NCBI GenBank assembly: GCA_050117315.1
Contig: JASFMY010000195.1
Span: 1-7,205, forward strand
Direction of reading: 5' to 3'
Length of the DNA: 7,205 bases
Source: JANQIV01 sp050117315
GTDB taxonomy: Bacteria > Bacteroidota > Ignavibacteria > Ignavibacteriales > Melioribacteraceae
Shown: positions 1 through 6,367 of the stretch, piece by piece
Position numbering within the stretch: position 1 is the stretch's first letter
Layout of the letters: the number at the start of each line of letters is the position of its first letter
The notes under the pieces: generated by a model
What the model was told of the DNA's origin: nothing
Databases searched by the model: none
What the model saw: only the letters and a program-made list of their open reading frames with translations
Made by a program: the position numbers and the translations under genes

Positions 1-205
1 TAGAGGCTCAAATAGACGCGTAGAAAAAATTCAAAAAAAATAAGGTAAAGAAAGTTATCTAAAAAGCCGGACTGTTAAAAAAGAGAAAAACAAAAAAAAG
101 ACAGTGTATAAATTGCCAGAAAGTGAGCCCAAAAGCAGAGAAGTAAAAAATTGCAAATTTTTTGCTAAGGGGGAGTTATTTTCTCTTGACTTTTTTCTTA
201 ATGGA
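1..205. other. A-rich stretch without a supportable gene
   Basis: Very A-rich on the + strand. The frame starting at base 2 reads a short lysine/arginine-rich tail that stops at 41-43 (TAA). The same frame is then open, again lysine-rich, until a TGA at 272-274 inside the neighbouring repeat. This could be the decayed end of a gene entering from the left, but composition alone would produce lysine codons here, so no gene is called. A GGGGGAG run at 169-175 looks like a ribosome binding site, but the only nearby ATG (201-203) gives eight codons before a stop. Confidence 0.3.
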
Positions 206-344
206 CATTTCGAACCCGTTTTTTGGGTGAGCCTGTCCGCCGTCTTTTTGGCAGGAAATCTTTCAATTAGAGGATGATTTCAAAGATTTCTCCCTCCGGT
301 CGAAACGACAAAATGTTTAGATATTTTATTTTACAGAAACTTTA
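206..344 (+). repeat. 139-bp dispersed repeat, copy 1
   Basis: Aligns without gaps to 4363-4501 (offset 4157), with five mismatches (positions 253, 281, 302, 333 and 342 of this copy), about 96% identity, same orientation. The first 100 bases can fold: TTTCGA (208-213) pairs with TCGAAA (300-305), and GAAATCTTT (255-263) pairs with AAAGATTTC (282-290). The last 35 bases are AT-rich and not part of the hairpin, yet equally conserved. It contains the 12-mer GCCTGTCCGCCG at 231-242. Palindromic intergenic repeats of this general style are common in FCB-group genomes; the family assignment is inference. No coding function. Confidence 0.9.
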
Positions 345-631
345 ATTATTAAAGAAGGAAGCAATATAACTAAGAACGCATATAACGTGTCTCAAGCTGA
401 ATGCCCGCCAGGCATATAAACTTCAGTAAATTCTAACACCCGCCAATGCCGAAGGCACTTCTTCGGAGAAAGGCGGCGGACAGGCATTAAGTGGCAGTTT
501 CAATATGCCACCGAATGATCGAAGAACAACGTCAATAATTTATCAACCCATGGGTAATCATAAGTGGAGCCCGCACAACCGATAGGACCGCCTAGGGAAC
601 GCTGCCTGTAATTAATTATTTTTCATAACGA
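345..631. repeat. Palindromic repeat debris, no gene
   Basis: No credible reading frame. The stretch contains several short palindromes: ATGCC/GGCAT (401-405 and 411-415), CCGAAG/CTTCGG (449-454 and 461-466, enclosed by CGCC/GGCG), GTGGCA/TGCCAC (491-496 and 506-511) and the 10-bp palindrome ACCCATGGGT (546-555). It also holds CGGCGGACAGGC at 474-485, the reverse complement of the 12-mer in the 139-bp repeats. The density suggests overlapping remnants of small repeated elements downstream of the receptor gene. Confidence 0.5.
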
Positions 632-649
632 AATCACAAAAATGTGATT
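632..649 (-). terminator. Hairpin just after the receptor stop codon
   Basis: A perfect 7-bp inverted repeat, AATCACA (632-638) and TGTGATT (643-649) with a 4-base loop, begins two bases downstream of the receptor stop codon (652-654, minus strand). Its position suits a transcript end. The stem is AT-rich and only a broken T stretch follows on the minus strand, so it would be a weak intrinsic terminator. Confidence 0.4.
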
Positions 650-651
650 AA

Positions 652-3036
652 CTAAAACTCAAGACTCACACCGCCCATAAAAACGGATTCGCTTTGATAT
701 TCATAATCTGTTTTTTGCTGTGCACGGTTCCAGGTATGTGTTAGTACATTCTTGCGATTGAATACATTCTCAAATGTTACATACCAAACAAGTGTTCCAA
801 AAGAATAGTACTCCCTGCAGTCAAGCCTTACATCGAATCTGTTATACGACGGATATGTTTCCGAATTAATCCGTGTCAGATCAAGCCTTCCTTCTCCGGC
901 TTCAATAGATGCTTTGATGTTAAAAGGAGTATACGGTCTTCCTCCCGCATACCTCCATTTAATGCTTAACTCCCATTCTTTATACCTATAGCCGAAAACG
1001 AAATTAAATACGTTTTTATTATCAAATGCACTTCGTCTTGAAATGCCGTCAAGTGCTTTTTGCTTAATATCGGAATAAGAATAACTGAGCAGCCCGTAAA
1101 AATCATTAACCATTTTTTGTTGAATAGTTATTTCAAATCCTTTTGCACTTCCCGTTCCTTTGCTTAACAATTCCCTTGCTTCTATGTTGCTTCCGAAATC
1201 AGCACCGGCATTTGCCATTGTGATCATTGAATATCCTGAGTCTGCCGAAACCGCGTAATCAGAATACTTTTTGTGATAAACCTCGGCAGTTAATTTTGTT
1301 GAAGGTGTAACAAATATATTCAACCCGCCTATAACATGTTCGCACTTTATATCTTTCAGATTTTGAGCATTCAAAGGATCACTTGTAACCCATATAAATT
1401 CGGGATTCTGATAATAAATTCCATAACCTCCTGTCAGCGTTAACCATTTGGAAATATTTAGTTTAAAATTTGCTCTCGGGCTTATGCTTTTGCTTTTGAT
1501 TAAATCAAAATAATCAATTCTCATCCCGGCATTCACCGTCAGGCGTTCAAATAAAACCCGCTTTAAATTTACAGAACCTCCATACTTAAGAGTATTTCTT
1601 AAATTATTATTTACAAATAATGATTTAACCGGATTTCCAAACTCGTCTTTTTTATCATGTGGATACGGCATATAATTTATCCGGTGATTGAAATTGTTGT
1701 TTTTAAAATAACCGCCAAAGGAAAAAGTTGTAGATTTACTCAAAAGCAAATTAGCTTCTACCTTAGCATGAGTTATCCTTTCTATAGAATTATTATAATA
1801 TTGTTTTTGTCTATTTATCGAATTTTCATTTTGAAGTTTATCATCACCGGGTTTGTGAAAACCTTCAACCTCAACCGCAAATTGATTGGTTGAATAGTCC
1901 GTATAATTTTGTAAAATAATTATATCAGTAAAAAAATTTTTTGTCCATATAGAACGAAGACTCCCGCCTATTGTTAATTGATTGGAAACTAAATCAACAT
2001 CGGTATATACGGCAGTGTCGATTTCGGCTATTTTATAATCATCTATTTCAATTTCATGTTCAAACGATATTTTATCTATTCCTCCAATCCAAATTAGTGA
2101 GATACGGTGGTTGGGATTAAAATCATAAACTACCTTCCCCTGAATATTGGAATAAATAGGTACGGCATCGTCTTCAACAAATCCTTTATACAAATCCAGG
2201 AAACTGCGGTGAACACCGATCAGATAAGAGCCACTCCCTTCATCAAACGGACCTTCAATATACCCGCCTACACCGCCAAAGTTCAAGTCCACTTTACCGG
2301 CAAGCTTAGAGCGGTTTCCTTCACGGAACTCAATATCGAGCACGCCCGAGAGTTTATTGCCGTATTCGGAACTGAATCCTCCCGTAAAAAAATTGGTTTT
2401 CTGTATAAGCTCGGCATTAATCATATTTATAGGTCCGCCTGTGGAACCCTGGGTTCCAAAATGATTGGGATTAGGAATTTCAATTTTATCAACACAAAAC
2501 TGAACTTCGGTTGGACTTCCGCCCCTGATAACCAGATCGTTTCTGTCATCCTCTGTGAAATTTACCCCGGCAAAATTCTGTATCATCCTGCTTACATCTT
2601 CTCTTGCCCCGGGCGAACGTCTTATCTCTTCATAATTTAATGTTTGGGCGCTCACGGGAGAATTATCCGGTGTTTCAAAATATCCCGATAATACTACAAC
2701 CTCGTCCTGTTCAATTGCAGAACTGCGTAAATTGCAATTGAGATAATTACTTCTATTAACTTTAACAAAAACATCAGTGATTATTCTCTTTTCATAACCG
2801 ATGTAAGAAAACTGAACCCTGTACATCCCGGGAGGTAATGATTTTATTTCATAATTTCCCTCAGCATCTGTTGAAGTTCCGTATTCGGTGTCAAGGAGTA
2901 GGATGTTAGCCCCTACAAGAGGCTGAAAAGTTGCTGCATCTTCTACCCTGCCCTTTAATGATCCCCCGCCTGCAAAAACAACTTTGAACGAAAGGAAAAA
3001 TAAAACAAGAAATATGAATACCCTTATAGCCTTCAT
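652..3036 (-). CDS. TonB-dependent outer-membrane receptor with CarboxypepD_reg-like N-terminal domain
   Basis: A 794-residue outer-membrane receptor that should import a ligand using energy from TonB-ExbBD. Residues 1-22 form a signal peptide (hydrophobic core 6-21, predicted cleavage after the VFA that ends at 22). Residues 26-104 are a beta-sandwich like the carboxypeptidase regulatory domain (GTSTDAEGNYEI, LPPGMYRVQFSYIGY). DEVVV at 111-115 sits where Bacteroidota receptors usually carry the TonB box. The plug spans about 126-238 (NFAGVNF, VIRGGSPTEV, GGFSSEYGNKLSGVLDI). The rest is the beta-barrel, with many alternating aromatic strands and a terminal Phe (GGVSLEF), the expected outer-membrane assembly signal. 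The start follows AGGA on the minus strand with an 8-base gap. Length is ordinary for the family. No SusD-like gene is next to it, so a SusC glycan role is not supported and the substrate cannot be told; a LytTR regulator lies 153 bp upstream. Confidence 0.95.
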   Translation of the reverse strand: MKAIRVFIFLVLFFLSFKVVFAGGGSLKGRVEDAATFQPLVGANILLLDTEYGTSTDAEGNYEIKSLPPGMYRVQFSYIGYEKRIITDVFVKVNRSNYLNCNLRSSAIEQDEVVVLSGYFETPDNSPVSAQTLNYEEIRRSPGAREDVSRMIQNFAGVNFTEDDRNDLVIRGGSPTEVQFCVDKIEIPNPNHFGTQGSTGGPINMINAELIQKTNFFTGGFSSEYGNKLSGVLDIEFREGNRSKLAGKVDLNFGGVGGYIEGPFDEGSGSYLIGVHRSFLDLYKGFVEDDAVPIYSNIQGKVVYDFNPNHRISLIWIGGIDKISFEHEIEIDDYKIAEIDTAVYTDVDLVSNQLTIGGSLRSIWTKNFFTDIIILQNYTDYSTNQFAVEVEGFHKPGDDKLQNENSINRQKQYYNNSIERITHAKVEANLLLSKSTTFSFGGYFKNNNFNHRINYMPYPHDKKDEFGNPVKSLFVNNNLRNTLKYGGSVNLKRVLFERLTVNAGMRIDYFDLIKSKSISPRANFKLNISKWLTLTGGYGIYYQNPEFIWVTSDPLNAQNLKDIKCEHVIGGLNIFVTPSTKLTAEVYHKKYSDYAVSADSGYSMITMANAGADFGSNIEARELLSKGTGSAKGFEITIQQKMVNDFYGLLSYSYSDIKQKALDGISRRSAFDNKNVFNFVFGYRYKEWELSIKWRYAGGRPYTPFNIKASIEAGEGRLDLTRINSETYPSYNRFDVRLDCREYYSFGTLVWYVTFENVFNRKNVLTHTWNRAQQKTDYEYQSESVFMGGVSLEF

Positions 3037-3077
3037 TATTATAGAATCCTTAAATTTGTCAAGAAATTTTTATCCGG

Positions 3078-3085
3078 CAAAAATA
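3078..3085 (-). promoter_or_regulatory. Possible -7 element for the receptor gene
   Basis: On the minus strand this reads TATTTTTG, matching the Bacteroidota -7 consensus TAnnTTTG, about 42 bases upstream of the receptor start codon, which would give a short leader. No TTTG/TTG -33 box is visible at the usual distance, and the sequence is AT-rich, so the match may be chance. Confidence 0.25.
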
Positions 3086-3189
3086 TTATAGAAAAATGAT
3101 AATGATGGGTTTTTGGTACGAAAAGCGTTGTTTGAGGGATGGATAACAACAAGCAGGAAAGCAGGGATTTGTTTTTTAGAAATAAGGCT

Positions 3190-4065
3190 TTATATCCGTT
3201 TGTTTTTATTTATCCCGTCTTTGAATTTTTTTGCGTAACTCCTTGAAACCGGAACTACATGCCCGGAATTTTCGAAATGAAGAATATAACCTTGTGAGTT
3301 GCCTTCTATGTTTTTTATGGTTTTCAGATTAACGATATATGCCCTGTGACAGCGAATGAGCTCCGGATAATCCAATAGTTTTTCTTCTATTTTCTTAAGA
3401 CTATTCCGGACTAAATTTGATTTTATTTTACCTGATTCCAAATAAAATACTTCAACATAATTTGAAGCTGATTTTATAAAGTGAAGATTTTTACTGTTTA
3501 TCCTGAAAATCTCATTCTTATTTTCCGAATCAATTTCAATGACAGTTTCATCTTCTTTTTGGGAAATCAACCTTTCGTTTAGTCTCTGAGCAGAGCGAAG
3601 ATTTTGTTTTAATATCCGGTTATAAGTAAGAATAACTAAAAATAAAACCGGGATAACACCGACACTGAGTGTAATTACTTGAAATTTCATTAAAAACAAA
3701 AAATTAAATTCGGTACCGGTCTCAAGAAAATTATAAAGTGCGTTTCCTAATCCTATAAAAAAAATCATAATTAAGACTGAAATAAATTCTTTCTTTACAT
3801 TCCATTTGTTTTCGTTGAATATCTTAAAATTACTTTTCGATACTAAAAGATTTGCCGCTAATGTAATAACAAAAGTGATTAAGCCGTACCCTAAAACGGA
3901 TAGATTAGATCTATCTTCCACTTCAATGGCTTCACTGAACGGCTCAAACACAAGAATAAATATGACCACGAAAGCTCCAATTGCCAATGCTTGTTCCAGC
4001 AATTTCCCGGAACGGCTTTCAATTGGATAAGGTCTGTGAAAAATATCTATGATTTTTTTAATCAT
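3190..4065 (-). CDS. Membrane-anchored LytTR-type transcriptional regulator
   Basis: A 291-residue protein with an N-terminal membrane part and a C-terminal LytTR DNA-binding domain. Four hydrophobic helices are visible at about 26-42, 57-76, 94-114 and 126-148, followed by a charged helical linker (149-172). The LytTR domain covers about 180-285: LHFIKSASNYVEVFY (194-208), the hallmark IRCHRAYIVNLKTIKNIE (237-254) and VPVSRSYAKKF (271-281). There is no receiver domain, so it is not a classical response regulator; it probably senses something at or in the membrane and binds DNA from there. The AUG at 4065 has only a weak GAG upstream and is immediately preceded by the palindrome AGTGATCACT (4067-4076). 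The receptor gene follows in the same direction after 153 bp and is the natural candidate target; this is inferred from position only. Confidence 0.92.
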   Translation of the reverse strand: MIKKIIDIFHRPYPIESRSGKLLEQALAIGAFVVIFILVFEPFSEAIEVEDRSNLSVLGYGLITFVITLAANLLVSKSNFKIFNENKWNVKKEFISVLIMIFFIGLGNALYNFLETGTEFNFLFLMKFQVITLSVGVIPVLFLVILTYNRILKQNLRSAQRLNERLISQKEDETVIEIDSENKNEIFRINSKNLHFIKSASNYVEVFYLESGKIKSNLVRNSLKKIEEKLLDYPELIRCHRAYIVNLKTIKNIEGNSQGYILHFENSGHVVPVSRSYAKKFKDGINKNKRI

Positions 4066-4066
4066 A

Positions 4067-4076
4067 AGTGATCACT
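4067..4076 (-). promoter_or_regulatory. Perfect palindrome at the translation start of the LytTR gene
   Basis: AGTGATCACT, a perfect 10-bp palindrome, lies one base upstream of the LytTR gene's ATG, where the Shine-Dalgarno sequence should be. It could be an operator for a dimeric protein or a small hairpin hindering ribosome access. The role is unproven and a 10-bp palindrome can arise by chance. Confidence 0.25.
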
Positions 4077-4179
4077 CATATCAGTCCGGAGTATTTTCAT
4101 CATCATATTTGCCTTTATACCGGTGTAATGAACCGGATTCCGAATGTACATACCAATCCCTCCCTGGGGTCAATTCCAT

Positions 4180-4278
4180 TTTACTGCTGTCACTGACCAT
4201 TGAGGATATCCCAAATGTAGCGCAGACCTGTCTGCCGATCGGACGTTAAGGATCATGCGGGTCTTTGGCAGCATGGGA
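4180..4278. repeat. Hairpin-containing repeat, copy A
   Basis: Matches copy B at 5481-5561. Bases 4180-4210 match 5481-5511 at 28 of 31 positions. Both copies then have a hairpin at the same place (here GCAGA, 4222-4226, with TCTGC, 4231-4235), GATCATG (4251-4257) and GGCAGCATGGGA (4267-4278). The sequence between blocks differs in length while the ability to pair is kept. It lies upstream of the LytTR gene and could be transcribed into its leader. CAAATGTA at 4212-4219 gives a TAnnTTTG match on the minus strand, without a clear -33 box. Confidence 0.65.
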
Positions 4279-4362
4279 ATTTTAAACCTTGGATAAACCA
4301 TTTACTTACTTTTTGCTAGAACTCTTCCGGATAAGTAAAGTTTCTGCAAAATAAAAGTCAGT

Positions 4363-4501
4363 CATTTCGAACCCGTTTTTTGGGTGAGCCTGTCCGCCGT
4401 CTTTTTGGCGGGAAATCTTTCAATTAGAGGATGATTTTAAAGATTTCTCCCTCCGGTCTAAACGACAAAATGTTTAGATATTTTATTTTGCAGAAACTCT
4501 A
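4363..4501 (+). repeat. 139-bp dispersed repeat, copy 2
   Basis: Direct copy of 206-344 with five mismatches and no gaps, including the 12-mer GCCTGTCCGCCG at 4388-4399. The T at 4459 (G in copy 1) breaks the outer TTTCGA/TCGAAA pairing and also supplies the TAG stop for the small reading frame at 4458-4622 on the minus strand. The two copies flank the LytTR and receptor genes. Confidence 0.9.
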
Positions 4502-4657
4502 GTATAAAATACAAGATATTCATTACCACCGATAAACCATAAAAAAGTCCTTCTAAAAAATCAATGATGGGAGTAGGAGTTACATATCTTCCCAAAAGGA
4601 TACCTATGACTAACGATAACATTCCGTTACCAGAATATTATTTTTCTCTTTCATCAT
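4458..4657 (-). pseudogene. Small membrane protein gene, apparently frameshifted, with its 3' end inside the repeat
   Basis: Two overlapping minus-strand frames look like one gene. The first starts at 4657 (ATGATGAAAG) six bases after AGAGG (4664-4668), reads MMKEKNNILVTE and stops at 4610. The second starts at 4622 and gives 54 residues to a TAG at 4458-4460: MLSLVIGILLGRYVTPTP, then FLEGLFYGLSVVMNILYFI. A single inserted base near 4622-4632 would join them into a protein of about 66 residues, with a charged start and two hydrophobic helices separated by a Gly-Arg-Tyr turn. I recognise no named family. The final 14 or so residues come from the 139-bp repeat, so the original C-terminus may be replaced. 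It could be a decaying gene, a sequencing error, or a genuine 54-residue protein from 4622, although that start has no good ribosome binding site. Confidence 0.45.
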
Positions 4658-4721
4658 CACTGACCTCTTGTATCACAAAAAAAATTATCTTTATTAAACA
4701 TTATAAGAATTTCTAACTTTC

Positions 4722-4729
4722 CAAAGGTA
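4722..4729 (-). promoter_or_regulatory. Possible -7 element upstream of the small membrane gene
   Basis: Reads TACCTTTG on the minus strand, an exact TAnnTTTG match, 64 bases upstream of the ATG at 4657. No convincing -33 box is seen, so it is a weak call resting on position and motif. Confidence 0.25.
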
Positions 4730-4798
4730 AGAAATCTATTTATAAAATTATAACCATAAACTGCCCGCAAAAACTCCGGGTAATCAACCCGCTACGCC

Positions 4799-4815
4799 CA
4801 TAAGCGTCAACTTAA
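4799..4815 (+). repeat. Left half of an inverted repeat pair
   Basis: CATAAGCGTCAACTTAA matches the reverse complement of 5264-5280 at 15 of 17 positions. The pair brackets the 223-bp element at 4850-5072 plus about 190 further bases. It may be another layer of short dispersed repeat; no direct repeats were found outside it. Confidence 0.4.
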
Positions 4816-4849
4816 CAATGAATGTAATGTTTAATAGCTCCGGTATTCA

Positions 4850-5072
4850 GGGTGTGTTGCATAACTAAAATAAATAATCATAGCCACGATCCTTCAGGTC
4901 GTGGACAATAAGTCTCAACAAAAACTCAGGGCTTTTCCCGTGGGTATCACTTCCGTGAAGCCCAATTTTCTCTAATATTTGGGCTAAAGCCCGGATTCTA
5001 TTCGGTTTCTTATTTCCAACGTGCTGAAGCACGTGGCTATTGAAGTACCTAATTGAGTTCTGCAACACACTC
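4850..5072 (+). mobile_element. 223-bp non-autonomous element with TIRs and 4-bp target duplication (MITE-like, copy 1)
   Basis: The ends are 17-bp terminal inverted repeats: GGGTGTGTTGCATAACT (4850-4866) and, reading inward from the right end, GAGTGTGTTGCAGAACT (5072 to 5056), two mismatches. TTCA lies directly outside both ends (4846-4849 and 5073-5076), consistent with a target-site duplication. Inside is a second inverted pair, ATAGCCACG (4880-4888) and CGTGGCTAT (5032-5040), enclosing several hairpins: CCACGA..CC-TTCA-GG..TCGTGG (4884-4904), GGGCTT/AAGCCC (4929-4963), GGGC-TAAA-GCCC (4981-4992) and ACGTGCT/AGCACGT (5019-5034). No transposase is encoded. The hairpin cargo resembles the REP-type palindromes of FCB genomes; that link is inference. 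The open frame across it on the minus strand (4865-5185) is a by-product of the palindromes. Confidence 0.7.
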
Positions 5073-5106
5073 TTCATGCCGGAGGTTAATATTACCCTAA
5101 AGTTCC

Positions 5107-5118
5107 GGACTTCAGTCC
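5107..5118. repeat. REP-like palindrome
   Basis: GGAC-TTCA-GTCC, a short palindrome of the same build as those inside 4850-5072 (stem closed by a four-base TTCA, TGAA or TAAA loop), lying just outside that element. Probably an independent unit of the same palindrome family. Confidence 0.4.
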
Positions 5119-5189
5119 AAAAAAAACTAATGATTTGGGTTATCCGAAGGTTCCCTTTCCGGGAAAGCCCATTGTTGTGTGGCAATTAT

Positions 5190-5267
5190 TCTTTCCCAAC
5201 TTGCCCCGAAGATATTCATTATGAAAAAGTTGAGGCTATTGCGAAAAGAATGAATATTTCACCTTAA
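5190..5267 (+). pseudogene. Possible C-terminal remnant of an unidentified protein
   Basis: The frame ending at TAA 5265-5267 reads a 25-residue tail, including CPEDIHYEKVEAIAKRM, which looks like a genuine soluble amphipathic helix rather than translated repeat. Upstream the same frame runs into palindromic repeat sequence, so any original gene would have lost its body. I do not recognise the family. The tail may be chance; the case rests on amino-acid character over a short stretch. Confidence 0.25.
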
Positions 5268-5280
5268 ATTGACGCCTATG
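5264..5280 (-). repeat. Right half of an inverted repeat pair
   Basis: TTAAATTGACGCCTATG, whose reverse complement matches 4799-4815 at 15 of 17 positions. It overlaps the stop codon of the possible gene remnant ending at 5267. Confidence 0.4.
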
Positions 5281-5433
5281 CGCTGAGATGAGTGGGATAG
5301 CCAAGAGAAAAATAAACTCACGGCCGGGATTTATCAATATTTAATATCCGGTAATAGTTGTTGTTTTTAATGCTATTCTCTTTTTATAATATTGCAAAAA
5401 ATAGATGCGAATGCACAAACTTTTATCAACTAT
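5281..5433. other. Spacer with no recognised feature
   Basis: AT-rich sequence with no credible reading frame on either strand and no clear motif beyond a loose CCGG-type inverted pair around 5324-5356. Confidence 0.3.
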
Positions 5434-5466
5434 AAAGAGCCTCGCTGTTTATCTGCAAGGCTCTTT
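5434..5466. terminator. Likely intrinsic terminator hairpin
   Basis: A perfect 9-bp inverted repeat, AAAGAGCCT (5434-5442) and AGGCTCTTT (5458-5466), with a 15-base loop. The stem starts with A and ends with T on both strands, so it could stop transcription from either side. It lies about 100 bases downstream of the stop codon of the minus-strand gene at 5564-6298 and is the best candidate for that transcript's end. No long T tract follows, so efficiency is uncertain. Confidence 0.55.
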
Positions 5467-5480
5467 CTTACAACTCCTTT

Positions 5481-5561
5481 TTTACTGCTCTCACCGACCA
5501 TTGAGGATGTCTTATGCAACGCAGATTGTTAATCTGCGTTACAGATCATGGCAGCATAGGA
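5481..5561. repeat. Hairpin-containing repeat, copy B
   Basis: Counterpart of 4180-4278. After the shared 31-bp block it contains a perfect 9-bp stem, ACGCAGATT (5519-5527) with AATCTGCGT (5531-5539), loop GTT, then GATCATG and GGCAGCATAGGA (5550-5561). Copy A has a different, shorter stem at the same place, so pairing is kept while the sequence changes. It lies immediately 3' of the DUF6261-like gene, ending two bases from its stop codon, within its likely 3' untranslated region and before the hairpin at 5434-5466. Confidence 0.65.
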
Positions 5562-5563
5562 TT

Positions 5564-6298
5564 TTAGCTTTCGCTTACTTCTTCAGCAGTACTCGAACCC
5601 TTTCTCCTTTTCTTTACTGCTGTATTGTTGTCCTCTATTATACCGGCTACAATCCGGGTAAATTCCCCGTATGTTGTTTCGTCCACTTGAATCATTGCGC
5701 GCAGGTATGTTACCAGTTGTTCGTTTATTATTGATGCTGCTTCCTTCTTTATTGTTGTTGCGTTTTCCTCGGTTCTTTCCTCTGCCTTTTCTTCCTCGTA
5801 AATAACCTTTGCTTCTTCAAAGGCTGCTTGGGCTGTTTTTAGTCCGTCAATTGCCTGGCTTAAGACGGGTACCGCCTCTATTGCAGTTTGTAAATCGGTA
5901 TCCTCTAAATCTTCCAGCAGCGATTCTACTAGTGAGCTTTCAGTTGCATAGCTTTCTTCGGTTATATCTACTCCGTAATGTTCAAATACATCATCAACCT
6001 TTTGGGCCGCCGTACTGACCGTTTCATCGGGATGATGGAGTAATCCGAGGATGAGATAATAGATCGCCCTAATTTTAATATCCCGCAACTCATCTTTTTC
6101 TTCAAGTTCGCTTTCTGCTTTTATGCGGTTTATTGCTTTGGTTAGTTCTTCCGACGCGGGTTTTAATTTGTCGAATATCCCGGTTAGATGAGTATCGGCG
6201 CTCCAATCGCTTTTTTCGTACTCAGCAATTATTCTGCCGGAAACGGTATCAATTTCCGTTGTTTTACTCGAGCATAACAGCTTGTTTACAGTTCCCAT
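5564..6298 (-). CDS. DUF6261-like helical protein of unknown function
   Basis: A 244-residue acidic protein, probably cytoplasmic and almost wholly alpha-helical, without signal peptide or membrane segment. Residues 41-90 form helices (FDKLKPASEELTKAINRI, IRAIYYLILGLLHHPDE), 91-110 a further helix (AAQKVDDVFEHYG), 121-170 long helices including AVPVLSQAIDGLKTAQAAFE, 165-195 a Glu/Lys-rich coiled-coil-like stretch, and 196-230 the last helices ending in KKRRKG. Order and length resemble the Bacteroidota family DUF6261, which has no known function and is often multicopy; I assign it by recollection of its pattern, not by search. The start is fixed by a strong AGGAGAG four bases upstream. The gene is alone: the next well-supported gene is 1.5 kb downstream, and a six-unit tandem array lies 70 bases upstream. 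Confidence 0.85.
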   Translation of the reverse strand: MGTVNKLLCSSKTTEIDTVSGRIIAEYEKSDWSADTHLTGIFDKLKPASEELTKAINRIKAESELEEKDELRDIKIRAIYYLILGLLHHPDETVSTAAQKVDDVFEHYGVDITEESYATESSLVESLLEDLEDTDLQTAIEAVPVLSQAIDGLKTAQAAFEEAKVIYEEEKAEERTEENATTIKKEAASIINEQLVTYLRAMIQVDETTYGEFTRIVAGIIEDNNTAVKKRRKGSSTAEEVSES

Positions 6299-6302
6299 AA
6301 TT

Positions 6303-6309
6303 CTCTCCT
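6303..6309 (-). promoter_or_regulatory. Strong ribosome binding site
   Basis: AGGAGAG on the minus strand, four bases before the ATG at 6298. It fixes the start of the DUF6261-like gene and is much stronger than the sites of the other two genes. Confidence 0.8.
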
Positions 6310-6367
6310 TTTTTTGGTGATCGATTATTTATATGCTCTTTACAGAGGCAATATTATTTTCGTCTTG

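Noticed and set aside
2107..2640. 177-residue + strand frame
   Set aside because: Wholly antisense to the receptor gene, which has clear domain evidence.
652..3036. SusC-type receptor of a polysaccharide utilisation locus
   Set aside because: No SusD-like or glycan-degrading gene is nearby; the sequence supports only a generic TonB-dependent receptor.
3037..3063. TTGACA at 3058-3063 (minus strand) and TATAAT next to the receptor start as a sigma-70 promoter
   Set aside because: Spacing is too short, the -10-like bases touch the start codon, and this promoter type is not typical of the likely phylum.
4865..5185. 106-residue open frame on the minus strand
   Set aside because: It lies almost entirely over the palindromic interior and right end of the 223-bp element; the residues are translated palindromes and there is no ribosome binding site.
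5405..5734. 109-residue + strand frame
   Set aside because: Antisense to the 3' end of the DUF6261-like gene and crosses the terminator hairpin and repeat copy B; no coding character.
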